From an uncultured Muribaculaceae bacterium (GTDB lineage: Bacteria > Bacteroidota > Bacteroidia > Bacteroidales > Muribaculaceae), in assembly GCA_905209725.1 (NCBI GenBank), contig CAJLTZ010000030.1, forward strand, positions 1 to 25,677: DNA of 25,677 nucleotides, read 5' to 3'. The notes beneath the pieces were generated by a model that searched no databases, was not told where the DNA came from, and saw only the letters and a program-made list of their open reading frames with translations. Of the stretch, positions 14,608 to 22,629 are shown in pieces (position 1 is the stretch's first letter; each line of letters begins with the position of its first letter). The position numbers and the translations under genes were made by a program.

Positions 14608-15834
14608 ATGAAGAAAATTCTTACAATGGCACTCTGCCTCGCAGCTGTAGGCAGTATGTCGGCTCAGAAAGCGACTGTGGATCAGGCCAAGAAACTCTGC
14701 GGCAAGATCGACAAGATCGAGGAGGTGCGTGGTCTTATCCTGGAAGCATCCAAGAATCCTGAGACTGCCAATGATGTCTACACCTATTATGTAGGTGGCA
14801 AGGCTGAATACGATGCCTACGACGAGGCCATAAAGAAGCGTATGATCAATCCTAATGACAAGGATGTGGATCCGCTGGCCATGGGCGAGCAGCTCGTTAA
14901 CGGCTACAAGATGTTCGTTAAGGCTCTTCCCCTTGATTCTGTGGTGGATGCCAAGGGCAAGGTGAAGGCTAAATATTCGAAGGATATGCTCGGCAAGATT
15001 TTCGGCCACTTCAACGACTATTTCAATGCCGGCGGCAACCTCTATAACGCCAAGAAATATTATCCCGGTGCCTATGAGGCATTCATGATTTACGGCGACA
15101 TAGCCAAATCACCTCTTGCTCCGAAGAATATTCAGGCCCTCCCCGACTCAGTGGTGAACACCGCTTACTTCAACGCAGGTCTTTCCGCTTATGCCGGCAA
15201 CGCCCTTCCTGAAGCAGCCACAGCTTTCAAGAAAGCTCGCCTCAACAATAGCGACAACTCGCAGAATTATATCTATGAGATTGCCTGCTGGCAGTATATG
15301 GCCCAGAACGACTCCACTCTTCAGAATGCATCCGCCGCTGCTATCGAGGATATCGCCCGCGCCGGATACAATCGCTTCGGCATGGCTCAGCCTCTCTTCA
15401 TGAACAATCTCGTGAACTCTTACGTGATCGAGGGTAACTTCGACAAGGCTGTTAATCTCATCGGCGAGGAACTTTCCAAGAATCCTGAGAGCCCCGCAAT
15501 GTATGGCCTCCGCGGATTCGTTTACGACCGCATGGACAATACCGACGCCTCCCTGGCCGACTATCGAAAGGCTGCCAGCTATGCCAATGCTGACTTCGAG
15601 ACATTGAAGAATGCTTCCAAGAAAATCTTCAAGGAGGGCACAGTGAAATGGAACAAGATCGAGGGTAACAGCGCCGAAGCACGTGCCGCACGCGCTGACG
15701 TGAAGACCAACTATTTCGAGGCTGCCAAGGCTATTGCCGACCGCGCAAAGGCCCTAAACCCCGACGATAGCGATATCGATTATATCCTCGAGAACATCAA
15801 CTACGCTCTCGAAACATACTTCCCCAACAAGTAA
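14608..15834 (+). CDS. secreted tetratricopeptide-repeat protein
   Basis: This is an exported helical-repeat protein whose partners are unknown. It has 408 residues. A clear signal peptide ends at SMSAQ (residues 16-20), with no lipobox, so the mature protein is probably periplasmic. Helix-turn-helix units that fit TPR repeats are visible at about 137-170 (NAGGNLYNAKKYYPGAYEAF), 183-216 (AYFNAGLSAYAGNALPEAAT), 265-297 and 298-330 (AMYGLRGFVYDRMDNTDASL). TPR proteins act as protein-binding scaffolds; nothing here shows which complex. It follows gyrA by 106 bases on the same strand, and a strong terminator 25 bases after its stop closes the unit. No separate promoter with a good consensus was found. 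Confidence 0.85.
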   Translation: MKKILTMALCLAAVGSMSAQKATVDQAKKLCGKIDKIEEVRGLILEASKNPETANDVYTYYVGGKAEYDAYDEAIKKRMINPNDKDVDPLAMGEQLVNGYKMFVKALPLDSVVDAKGKVKAKYSKDMLGKIFGHFNDYFNAGGNLYNAKKYYPGAYEAFMIYGDIAKSPLAPKNIQALPDSVVNTAYFNAGLSAYAGNALPEAATAFKKARLNNSDNSQNYIYEIACWQYMAQNDSTLQNASAAAIEDIARAGYNRFGMAQPLFMNNLVNSYVIEGNFDKAVNLIGEELSKNPESPAMYGLRGFVYDRMDNTDASLADYRKAASYANADFETLKNASKKIFKEGTVKWNKIEGNSAEARAARADVKTNYFEAAKAIADRAKALNPDDSDIDYILENINYALETYFPNK

Positions 15835-15859
15835 AAATATACCGCCAGGAATATATGTG

Positions 15860-15895
15860 GGCTGCGTCGTGAATATTCACGGCGCAGTCTTTTTT
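15860..15895 (+). terminator. intrinsic terminator after the TPR gene
   Basis: The arms at 15862-15874 (CTGCGTCGTGAAT) and 15875-15887 (ATTCACGGCGCAG) pair over 13 positions with one G-U; in practice the central AATATT forms the loop. Outer G-C and G-U pairs extend it to 15860-15889. It is followed by six T at 15890-15895. This is a textbook rho-independent terminator for the plus strand. Confidence 0.9.
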
Positions 15896-15929
15896 ATGGT
15901 TATAGGCTTTAGGATATTGGCTTTTTTTG

Positions 15930-15937
15930 TAATTTTG
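15930..15937 (+). promoter_or_regulatory. -7 box for the DUF1599 gene
   Basis: TAATTTTG matches TAnnTTTG, 16 bases before the ATG at 15954 and downstream of the preceding terminator. The -33 part is not convincing: TTTA at 15908-15911 with an 18-base spacer. Confidence 0.5.
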
Positions 15938-15953
15938 CAGTATATAATAAGAT

Positions 15954-16517
15954 ATGAAAATGGAGAATGATTCACAGAAGCCCGACACGCAGCGGGAATT
16001 TGCCGAGATAAAGAAATTATGCCGCGACATTTTCGCAGCCAAACTCAAGGATTACGGCACATCGTGGCGCATCATGCGCCCGTCGAGTCTCACCGACCAG
16101 ATTTATATCAAGGCTCGCAGAATCCGTTCCCTGGAAGAGAAGGGGGTGGAGAATGCCGCCGTCAATGAGGGAGTCGAGCCGGAATTCATCGGCATTGTGA
16201 ATTATTGCGCCATAGCCCTCATACAGCTCGAACTTGGCAGCGGACAGCCAATTCCTGTGGAAGACGCGCTTGCGCTCTACGACCACAAGATTGAAGACGC
16301 CACGCGCCTGATGACCAACAAGAACCATGACTACGACGAGGCCTGGCGTCAGATGCGTATAAGCAGTTTCACCGACATCATCCTCCAGAAACTCCTGCGC
16401 ACAAAAGAAATTGAATCGCATCACGGCAAGACCATCATTTCCGAGGGTGTCGAGGCCAACTATATGGATATGATCAATTATGCAATCTTCGCCCTCATCA
16501 AAATCAGATTTGCGTAA
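15954..16517 (+). CDS. DUF1599 protein (nucleotide modification associated domain 1), duplicated
   Basis: This is a Bacteroidota protein of unresolved biochemical role, named in Pfam for its link with nucleotide modification. It has 187 residues and no signal or membrane segment. It contains two copies of one unit. Copy 1 (about 20-98) has DYGTSWRIMRPSSLTDQI, a Glu-Gly-Val-Glu turn and IVNYCAIALIQLEL. Copy 2 (about 110-186) has DYDEAWRQMRISSFTDII, Glu-Gly-Val-Glu again and MINYAIFALIKIRF. The repeated Asp-Tyr, Trp-Arg-x-Met-Arg and Asn-Tyr positions are the probable functional core. The start is the ATG at 15954; another ATG two codons later is possible. Its 3' end overlaps the next gene by 38 bases in a different frame, suggesting coupled translation. 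Confidence 0.85.
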   Translation: MKMENDSQKPDTQREFAEIKKLCRDIFAAKLKDYGTSWRIMRPSSLTDQIYIKARRIRSLEEKGVENAAVNEGVEPEFIGIVNYCAIALIQLELGSGQPIPVEDALALYDHKIEDATRLMTNKNHDYDEAWRQMRISSFTDIILQKLLRTKEIESHHGKTIISEGVEANYMDMINYAIFALIKIRFA

Positions 16518-17994
16518 AGCCCTGATAAAGGCTGCGACATGGCTGATGCGAATTGTCGTGGGATGCGTCTTCGTGTTTTCCGGATTCGTGAAGGCCGTCG
16601 ACCCATGGGGTTCCCTTTATAAGTTTGAGGAATATATGTCTGCGCTGGGCATGCATATGCCCTCCACTGTGCTTCTCGTGGGCGTGTATTCGCTGTGTGC
16701 GCTTGAGTTCTGTCTCGGTATATTCCTCCTGCTTGGCTGCTACAGGCGCTCCACCCCTATCGTCACTATGGGCGTGATGACTGTGATGCTTCCCCTTACG
16801 CTATGGATTGCAATCGCCGACCCTGTGGCCGATTGTGGCTGCTTCGGTGAAGCCCTTGTAATCTCCAACTGGGCCACGTTCTGGAAGAATGTGGTTATCT
16901 GCGCGATGGTGGCCTGGCTGATTGTCTACAACCGGCGTGCCTTGACTATCATCTCCCCGGCATTCCAATGGATGGCTCTGATTTTCTCTGTGGCATATGT
17001 TGTAGTGATTGCATCGCTCGGTTATTTCAGGCAGCCGCTTGTAGATTTCCGTAATTATCCCGTGGGTGAGAATATCATTGCATTCCATGAGCAGGATGAG
17101 GCAGATGATGCCACCCATTATTCCTTCATTTATGAGAAGGATGGCGTGCAGAAGGAATTTTCCGAGACTGATGAACTGCCGGATGAAAATGATGGCTGGA
17201 ATTTTGTGGAACGCCGGGAAACGAAAACCGATGATTCCACTCATGAAACTGTAGGAAAGGCCAATGCCGGTGCGGATGATTCCTCTTCGGTTGCTGACGA
17301 CCCGGAAGATGAAAAGACCTTTATGGTATGGGACCGCGAAGGCCTTAATGATGTCACATCAGATGTGATTCTTTCCGAGGGATCTGAACTGATACTGATG
17401 ATGCCCGAACTTGGCAAGGTGTCCCCTGCGCAGACGTGGAAGATTAATGAACTCTACGACTGGGCCTTCGACAATGATGTGGATATGATAGCCGTAGTGT
17501 CTGGATCCGCCGACGACATTGCCCGCTGGGAGGACATTTCGATGCCTGAATATGATATATTCACGGCCGACGACACCGCCATCAAGGAGGTGGTGCGAGG
17601 CAATCCTGCAATAGTGATGCTTAGGGATGGTGTGATTCAATGGAAAACCACATTATCCTCTCTTGATATCGACGCGCTTAAGGATAGCATAGGCGCAGAT
17701 GGTAAGGTGAAAGATTCGGCACGGCGGGCATTCATCAGCGACGTGTTGCAGGAGGGTGTGCTGAAAAACTATACAATGGCATATATTGCCGTGCTGGCAT
17801 TTCTGATAGCCATCTCCTTTGTGCCGCGTCTGGGCCGCGCTTTCAGCCCTCTGGCCGCCCGGCGTCTGCGCATGAAAAGGGAGAAGGGGGAAAGCGAGAA
17901 TGACAGCGAGAACGAGTATGACAGTGACAGTGACACTGACAACGACAGTGACAGTGATGTTAGTCGTGATGATAAGGCTCACCACGAAGAATAG
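16480..17994 (+). CDS. BT_3928-family membrane protein (DoxX/MauE-like) with thioredoxin-like region and acidic tail
   Basis: This is an integral membrane protein of a Bacteroidota family without an established function. It has 504 residues. Residues 19-40 (ending VFVFSGFVKAVDP) begin a four-helix DoxX/MauE-like bundle with further helices near 62-87, 94-113, 134-150 and 162-181. The motif DCGCFG at 118-123, with Cys119 and Cys121, is a hallmark of the MauE-like group and hints at thiol redox chemistry. An outside domain of about 240 residues follows. Its second half (about 300-395, ending PAIVMLRDGVIQWK) is reminiscent of a thioredoxin fold but has no CxxC. A last helix lies at 432-449. The C-terminal tail from 467 is a Ser/Asp/Glu low-complexity stretch. 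The start at 16480 lies inside the DUF1599 gene; a TTG at 16510 is an alternative. The 3' end overlaps rlmH on the other strand. Confidence 0.85.
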   Translation: MQSSPSSKSDLRKALIKAATWLMRIVVGCVFVFSGFVKAVDPWGSLYKFEEYMSALGMHMPSTVLLVGVYSLCALEFCLGIFLLLGCYRRSTPIVTMGVMTVMLPLTLWIAIADPVADCGCFGEALVISNWATFWKNVVICAMVAWLIVYNRRALTIISPAFQWMALIFSVAYVVVIASLGYFRQPLVDFRNYPVGENIIAFHEQDEADDATHYSFIYEKDGVQKEFSETDELPDENDGWNFVERRETKTDDSTHETVGKANAGADDSSSVADDPEDEKTFMVWDREGLNDVTSDVILSEGSELILMMPELGKVSPAQTWKINELYDWAFDNDVDMIAVVSGSADDIARWEDISMPEYDIFTADDTAIKEVVRGNPAIVMLRDGVIQWKTTLSSLDIDALKDSIGADGKVKDSARRAFISDVLQEGVLKNYTMAYIAVLAFLIAISFVPRLGRAFSPLAARRLRMKREKGESENDSENEYDSDSDTDNDSDSDVSRDDKAHHEE

Positions 17995-18433
17995 TCATTC
18001 CGCGATACACCTGCTCGATAAAAAACATCCTTACCATCTCATGATTGAATGTCATCTTGGAGAGTGACAGTTTTGCGTCTGCTCTCTGATAGACAGCCTC
18101 TGAAAATCCGTAAGGCCCCCCTATCACAAACATGAGTCTTTTGCGTCCGGACGCCATCTGGCGCTGCATCCATGCGGCGAAGGCCGTTGAGGTGTATTCC
18201 ACCCCCCTTTCGTCGAGAAGCACCACATAATCCGAAGGTACAATCTTTTTGAGAATGATCTCACCCTCGCTGCTTTTCTGCATGTCGGGGGTGGTTACTT
18301 TTGTGGTCTTTATGTCGGGAAGTTCGATAAATGAGAAAGGGATGTAGCGTTTCAACCGGGATACGTATTCATTGATTCCCTCAATCACAAACCCTGTGCG
18401 CGTTTTCCCCACGGCCAGCAGTACGATTTCCAT
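17960..18433 (-). CDS. rlmH: 23S rRNA (pseudouridine1915-N3)-methyltransferase RlmH
   Basis: This SPOUT-class enzyme methylates pseudouridine 1915 of 23S rRNA on the assembled ribosome, using S-adenosylmethionine. From the ATG at 18433 it has 157 residues, the normal length; an upstream in-frame start would run into a terminator hairpin. Family motifs are LLDERG at 72-77, the trefoil-knot FVIGGPYGF at 102-110, LSLSKMTFNHEMVR at 122-135, EQVYRGMTIL at 140-149 and the C-terminal PYHH at 153-156. It overlaps the end of the BT_3928-family gene by 35 bases tail-to-tail. The M16 protease gene lies upstream on the same strand but is separated by a hairpin, so rlmH probably has its own start signal, which I could not identify. 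Confidence 0.95.
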   Translation of the reverse strand: MEIVLLAVGKTRTGFVIEGINEYVSRLKRYIPFSFIELPDIKTTKVTTPDMQKSSEGEIILKKIVPSDYVVLLDERGVEYTSTAFAAWMQRQMASGRKRLMFVIGGPYGFSEAVYQRADAKLSLSKMTFNHEMVRMFFIEQVYRGMTILRGEPYHHD

Positions 18434-18461
18434 GTCTTTAAGAGTTGATGAGTATAAAAAG

Positions 18462-18502
18462 AATGATGCATCGTTCATCCTGAGATGAAACGATGCATCA
18501 TT
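18462..18502. terminator. hairpin terminator between the M16 protease gene and rlmH
   Basis: AATGATGCATCGTT-CATC (from 18462) pairs with GATGAAACGATGCATCATT (to 18502), a stem of about 18 bp with a single bulged base and a short loop. Read on the minus strand it is followed by TCTTTTT, as expected for the end of the M16 gene. TTTTATTT follows on the plus strand too. Confidence 0.8.
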
Positions 18503-18535
18503 TTATTTAGTATTTAAGAAAACCTCAAATGGGGA

Positions 18536-21334
18536 TTACTCTTTGACGCCTGTCATAATCACCTCTATATTGTTTTTGCCGTTATAGAGATTCTTCATGA
18601 AGTTGTTGAGTTTATCAAGGGTGATTCCTTCGATGGCCTGACGGTGGTTGGTGGCGATGTCCACACCAAGAGTGTTGGCGAGAAGGGCGTTGCTCCAGTA
18701 GTTGTTGCTGCGCTCTTGGATGTCGAGTTGCTTGAGAGCGGCCTCTTTCACCTTGTTGAAGTGGTCCTCTTTAGCGCCGTTCTTGAGCAGGGCCTGCATT
18801 TCCTCGGCAGCACGCTTGATAATCTTGGCCTGCTTCTCCTCGCCTGTCTGGAACATATAGAGAGTCATCCACTGGCCTGTGTAAGGATTAAGGCTTGCGG
18901 TAGCGTACGGGCTGTATGTGCCGCCTTCCTCCTCACGGAGAGTCTCGGTGAAGCGCATGTCGAGGATGTCGCCCATGAAGCTGAGCATCTCTGAATTCTC
19001 AATTGAGTAGGGCACATTTGTGTCGGAACTGATGTTCATTACCATGGTCTGAGGCACCTCCATCATTTGCTTGAAGTCGTCTTTTACGATGCCGGTAGCA
19101 ATGGTGACGGGAGAGATGGCTTTCACCTGAGTCTTCTTGCCTTTGGACGACGGAAGAGTGGCAATATACTGTTCCATAAGTGGCTTGAATTTTGCCATGT
19201 CAATATTGCCCGTGAAGATGAATGTATAGTCGGCTGCGTTGGCAAGAGACTTCTTAATCATGTCGATCATCTGGTCATAGTTGGCCTTCTCCACTGTGGT
19301 GAGGTCGGCCTGGGCAAAGAGAGGATTGCCGTTGAACTGAGCCTTCGATACAGCTTTTTGGAATACGTACTGCGGATTTTTGTCCATATTGCTCAAGAAA
19401 GACTTGAGTTGGTCGGTCTGAGCGGTGTAAGCAGCCTGATCGGGGTTGAGGGCTGTGAATGTGCTGTAAATGAGTTCCATGAGGTAGGGAAGATCTTTCA
19501 CAGTGGATGAGCCATCAAGTTCTGTAACCTTGCGGTTGATGCTGTAACCGAGGTTTACGTTCTTGCCGGCGAGGTATTTGCCGAGTTTTACACGGTCGAA
19601 CTTGCCAAGTTTGCTTACGCTGTAAGCATCAGATGAAAGGAGCACGTTGGCTGCCTGATCGAATGCGTAGGTGTCCTTACCTCCATTCTTTACGGCAGTC
19701 ATGATGATTTCGTCAGCCTTATAGTCGGTGGGTTTAACAATCACTGTGGCGCCATTGGAGAGAGTATAGACTGTGCTGCCGAATTTGCCGTTGGCTGTGG
19801 ATTTGATCTTTCCGGGCTTGGGAAGTTTCTCTACGAGGGGATCTGTGATTACTTCGTCAACATATGCTTCATACTTAGCGTTGAGGGCATTGTTGAGTGC
19901 GGTGGTCATAGTCTCCTTAGAAATCATCTGTACACCCTCTTTCTCGGGCTGAGAAACGATAATCACCTGATTTTCGGGAGTGAGGATGTTGGCTACGCCC
20001 TGATTGATGGCCTGAACTGGAATCATAGGAAGAACCTGCTTCGCAAGTTCAAATTCAGCCTGGATGCCGGGAGAGGGTTCATTGTCCACGAAATGGCGGA
20101 TGAGTTCGCGGGCAAGACGTTCGCTGTTGGTCTTGTTGCGTTCGTTGTATGCTTTCTCATAGCCGGCGAGCATCTCATCACGGGCACGCACAAGTTCCGA
20201 CTCCATGAACCCGGTCTTGCAAGCGCGGGCCACGATGGCCATCGCCTCATCAAATGCGGCCTTAACGTCGGCTTTGGCAATAATTGTCACGTCGAATGAA
20301 TATTTTGTTTTCGACACGAGGAAGTCGCTGAAGGAAACGCCGGCGTAGGCATATTTGCATTCAGGCTTCTGAGAATATTCCTGCAGACGGTTGTTGATCA
20401 TTGTAGAGATAAGATTCTCCACGATGGCCGACGACATATAGCCTTCCACGGTGTTGCGCATTTCCCAAGGAGTCTTCTCGCTTTTGAACATTACCTGAAC
20501 CATAGGGAATTGAAGTTCCTTGTCCTGGAAGTAGGTGTAGATGGGCTCCTTGTTGTCGCTGACGATGGGATATGTGCGTTCGGCTGCATTGGCGGGCATT
20601 TCAATCTTGGAGAAGAGATCCTTCACTTTAGCCTCCATTTCAGCAGCATCCATATCGCCTACAATCACGATACCCTGCTGGTCGGGACGATACCATTTGT
20701 GATAGTAGTCGCGGATGGCCTGCGGGGGGAAGTTCTTAACTACTTCCATCTTGCCAATAGGCATCTGCTGATACTGATATTCTGAATAGATTTGGGGAAG
20801 CATGGCCTCATACATGCGCTGGTTGGCGCTGTTGCGCGAACGCCACTCCTCCTCGATTACGCCACGCTCGGCATTGATCTCATCCTCTTCGAGAAGAATG
20901 CTGCCGCTCCAGTCGAAGAGAACGAGGAGCACGCTGTCCATCAGAGCCTTGTCGGTGGAAGGAACGTTGTTGATGTTGTAGACGGTCTCATCGAAGCCTG
21001 TGTAGGCGTTGATGTCGGCGCCGAAGCGGATGCCCTTCTTCTGCAGATAGTTGAGCATATCCTTGCCGGGATAGTTCTTTGTGCCGTTGAAGGCCATGTG
21101 CTCGAGGAAGTGAGCAAGGCCGAGCTGCTCGGGGGTCTCCAGAGTGGAACCAACTTTCTGCGCGATGTAGAAGTTTACACGCTCCTTGGGCTCCTCATTG
21201 TGGAGGATGTAATAATTCAGGCCGTTGGGAAGTTGGCCGTGACGCACGTCGGGATTCAATGGCAGCGGCGTCTGGGCATACATTGCCAGCGCTCCGAGCA
21301 TCATTGCTCCCATGCATAGAAGCTTTTTAATCAT
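18536..21334 (-). CDS. periplasmic M16-family zinc metalloprotease (insulinase/pitrilysin type)
   Basis: This large peptidase probably degrades peptides in the periplasm. It has 932 residues with a signal peptide (1-21, ending AMYAQ). The N-terminal half carries the inverted zinc motif HFLEH (His75, Glu78, His79) and the third ligand Glu156 (NAERGVIEEEW), at the spacing of pitrilysin (77 residues after the second His). The C-terminal half is a second M16-type repeat without an HxxEH. It keeps the REEEGGTYSPY stretch with Arg800 and Tyr807, the R/Y pair that contributes to the active site in pitrilysins. The length fits the two-halves-in-one-chain form. A good promoter lies at 21474-21505, implying a leader of about 130 bases. 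A hairpin terminator follows the stop. The substrate is not evident. Confidence 0.93.
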   Translation of the reverse strand: MIKKLLCMGAMMLGALAMYAQTPLPLNPDVRHGQLPNGLNYYILHNEEPKERVNFYIAQKVGSTLETPEQLGLAHFLEHMAFNGTKNYPGKDMLNYLQKKGIRFGADINAYTGFDETVYNINNVPSTDKALMDSVLLVLFDWSGSILLEEDEINAERGVIEEEWRSRNSANQRMYEAMLPQIYSEYQYQQMPIGKMEVVKNFPPQAIRDYYHKWYRPDQQGIVIVGDMDAAEMEAKVKDLFSKIEMPANAAERTYPIVSDNKEPIYTYFQDKELQFPMVQVMFKSEKTPWEMRNTVEGYMSSAIVENLISTMINNRLQEYSQKPECKYAYAGVSFSDFLVSKTKYSFDVTIIAKADVKAAFDEAMAIVARACKTGFMESELVRARDEMLAGYEKAYNERNKTNSERLARELIRHFVDNEPSPGIQAEFELAKQVLPMIPVQAINQGVANILTPENQVIIVSQPEKEGVQMISKETMTTALNNALNAKYEAYVDEVITDPLVEKLPKPGKIKSTANGKFGSTVYTLSNGATVIVKPTDYKADEIIMTAVKNGGKDTYAFDQAANVLLSSDAYSVSKLGKFDRVKLGKYLAGKNVNLGYSINRKVTELDGSSTVKDLPYLMELIYSTFTALNPDQAAYTAQTDQLKSFLSNMDKNPQYVFQKAVSKAQFNGNPLFAQADLTTVEKANYDQMIDMIKKSLANAADYTFIFTGNIDMAKFKPLMEQYIATLPSSKGKKTQVKAISPVTIATGIVKDDFKQMMEVPQTMVMNISSDTNVPYSIENSEMLSFMGDILDMRFTETLREEEGGTYSPYATASLNPYTGQWMTLYMFQTGEEKQAKIIKRAAEEMQALLKNGAKEDHFNKVKEAALKQLDIQERSNNYWSNALLANTLGVDIATNHRQAIEGITLDKLNNFMKNLYNGKNNIEVIMTGVKE

Positions 21335-21473
21335 AACGTCAAGATTGTTATTATTGATTGTTTATAGTTTTTATCCTTGTTTTTGCCTTAATTCGGGTTA
21401 AATGTTTTAAAATTGAACTAATGCGGTTATTATTTCCTATTTAGATTTAGTTGTCCTTATTCAGTTTAATCCA

Positions 21474-21505
21474 CAAATGTATCTATTTTTAAAGAATCCA
21501 CCAAA
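21474..21505 (-). promoter_or_regulatory. promoter of the M16 protease gene
   Basis: On the minus strand TTTG (21502-21505), a 20-base spacer and TACATTTG (21474-21481) match the Bacteroidota consensus. The ATG is at 21334, so the leader is about 130 bases. The AT-rich 278-base gap at 21335-21612 otherwise shows no gene, and no convincing plus-strand promoter for the DUF2156 gene was found in it. Confidence 0.6.
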
Positions 21506-21612
21506 GTTTCTCCCTAAAATTTCGCGTCTGCATATAAACTTTTTTGAGCAAATTTAAGTTCTTATATCAGATTACCCCCCGGTCACTATCCCGGCAGGTT
21601 CACTACACTATT

Positions 21613-22584
21613 ATGGACACACACTCGATTCCACCCATTGGCTGCCTCACTCCATTCCGGAGTGTTGTGGCTGACGATATACCGCTGTTACAGACTTTTT
21701 TCAATAAATACCCATCGCGCTCCTGCGATTTCTCCATCGGAGGCGTGATGATGTGGGTGGATTATTTCCATTATGAGTTGGCCCTCTTCGGTGAGTCGCT
21801 TATTATCCGCGGAAAGATGTTTGGCAGCAATACACGCATGTATTATGCCTGTGGTCCCCTCACATCTGCCGATTACGCTATGATTCTTGCCGATTATTGC
21901 CGCAAAACCGGCGAGGATGGCGTGCTTGTAGTTCCTTCGGAGCATCCTGCCGATGAGGAGATATCTGCCAATGTTGCTGTACCGTCGGTGGATGAATGGA
22001 TGGAATATCTCTACGACATCGACCGGTTCATCGGTTTCCCGGGGAAGAAGATGGAGAAGAAACGCAACCATCTCAACTATTTCAAGCGTGAGTTCTCAGG
22101 TTGTGAGATAAAAGTAATAGAAATAGATGATATTGTGGATATCATTGCCTTTACGGCCAAATTTGCAGAGGGGCATGATGATTCTCCGCTCCGCCGCTAT
22201 GAGATAGAACAGACTGTAGAAGTGCTACGTGATTTCGACATATATCCGTTTGAGGGTATAGTGATAAGGGATGGCGATAAGGTGATTGGATATGCGTTTG
22301 GTGAGAGGATTGGCGACACGCTGCTTGTGCATGTAGAGAAGGGAGACATTGAATATCGTGGCGTATATCAGGCATTGGCATCGGAATTCTGCGCTATGAT
22401 GAAGGCGAAATATCCGGAAATCCGCTATGTCAACCGCGAGGAAGACATGGGCTTTGAAGACCTGCGCAAGAGCAAACTCAGCTACCACCCCACCCTACTT
22501 ATTCGCAAACACCTCCTCTCCCCCTGCGCTACCTCATATAACTGTTATTCAGGTTTGCCTTGCAAGATTGATATAGCGCGTTAA
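21613..22584 (+). CDS. DUF2156 protein (LPG_synthase_C / GNAT-like)
   Basis: The protein belongs to the family related to the C-terminal acyltransferase-like domain of lysyl-phosphatidylglycerol synthases, which has a tandem GNAT fold. The substrate of the stand-alone Bacteroidota members is not known to me. From the ATG at 21613 it has 323 residues; an upstream TTG at 21544 would add 23 residues that do not look like the family. Family-like features are the early YPSRSCDFSIGGVMMWVDYF, KKMEKKRNHLNYFKREF in the middle, YEIEQTVEVLRDF, then GIVIRDGDKVIGYAFGERIG and YRGVYQALASEFC, and RYVNREEDMGFEDLRKSKLS near the end. There is no signal or membrane segment, so it is cytoplasmic and lacks the membrane flippase half of MprF. 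The last about 20 residues (after RKHLLS) look unlike the family core. A hairpin terminator follows. Confidence 0.85.
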   Translation: MDTHSIPPIGCLTPFRSVVADDIPLLQTFFNKYPSRSCDFSIGGVMMWVDYFHYELALFGESLIIRGKMFGSNTRMYYACGPLTSADYAMILADYCRKTGEDGVLVVPSEHPADEEISANVAVPSVDEWMEYLYDIDRFIGFPGKKMEKKRNHLNYFKREFSGCEIKVIEIDDIVDIIAFTAKFAEGHDDSPLRRYEIEQTVEVLRDFDIYPFEGIVIRDGDKVIGYAFGERIGDTLLVHVEKGDIEYRGVYQALASEFCAMMKAKYPEIRYVNREEDMGFEDLRKSKLSYHPTLLIRKHLLSPCATSYNCYSGLPCKIDIAR

Positions 22585-22597
22585 AGATATCAATATA

Positions 22598-22625
22598 AGA
22601 GGGTCGACACTTACGTTGACCCTCT
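22598..22625. terminator. terminator between the DUF2156 gene and the BACON lipoprotein gene
   Basis: AGAGGGTCGAC (22598-22608) and GTTGACCCTCT (22615-22625) form an 11-bp stem with one G-U pair and a six-base loop, followed by CATTTTATTT on the plus strand. The neighbouring genes converge here, so it may serve both. Confidence 0.8.
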
Positions 22626-22629
22626 CATT

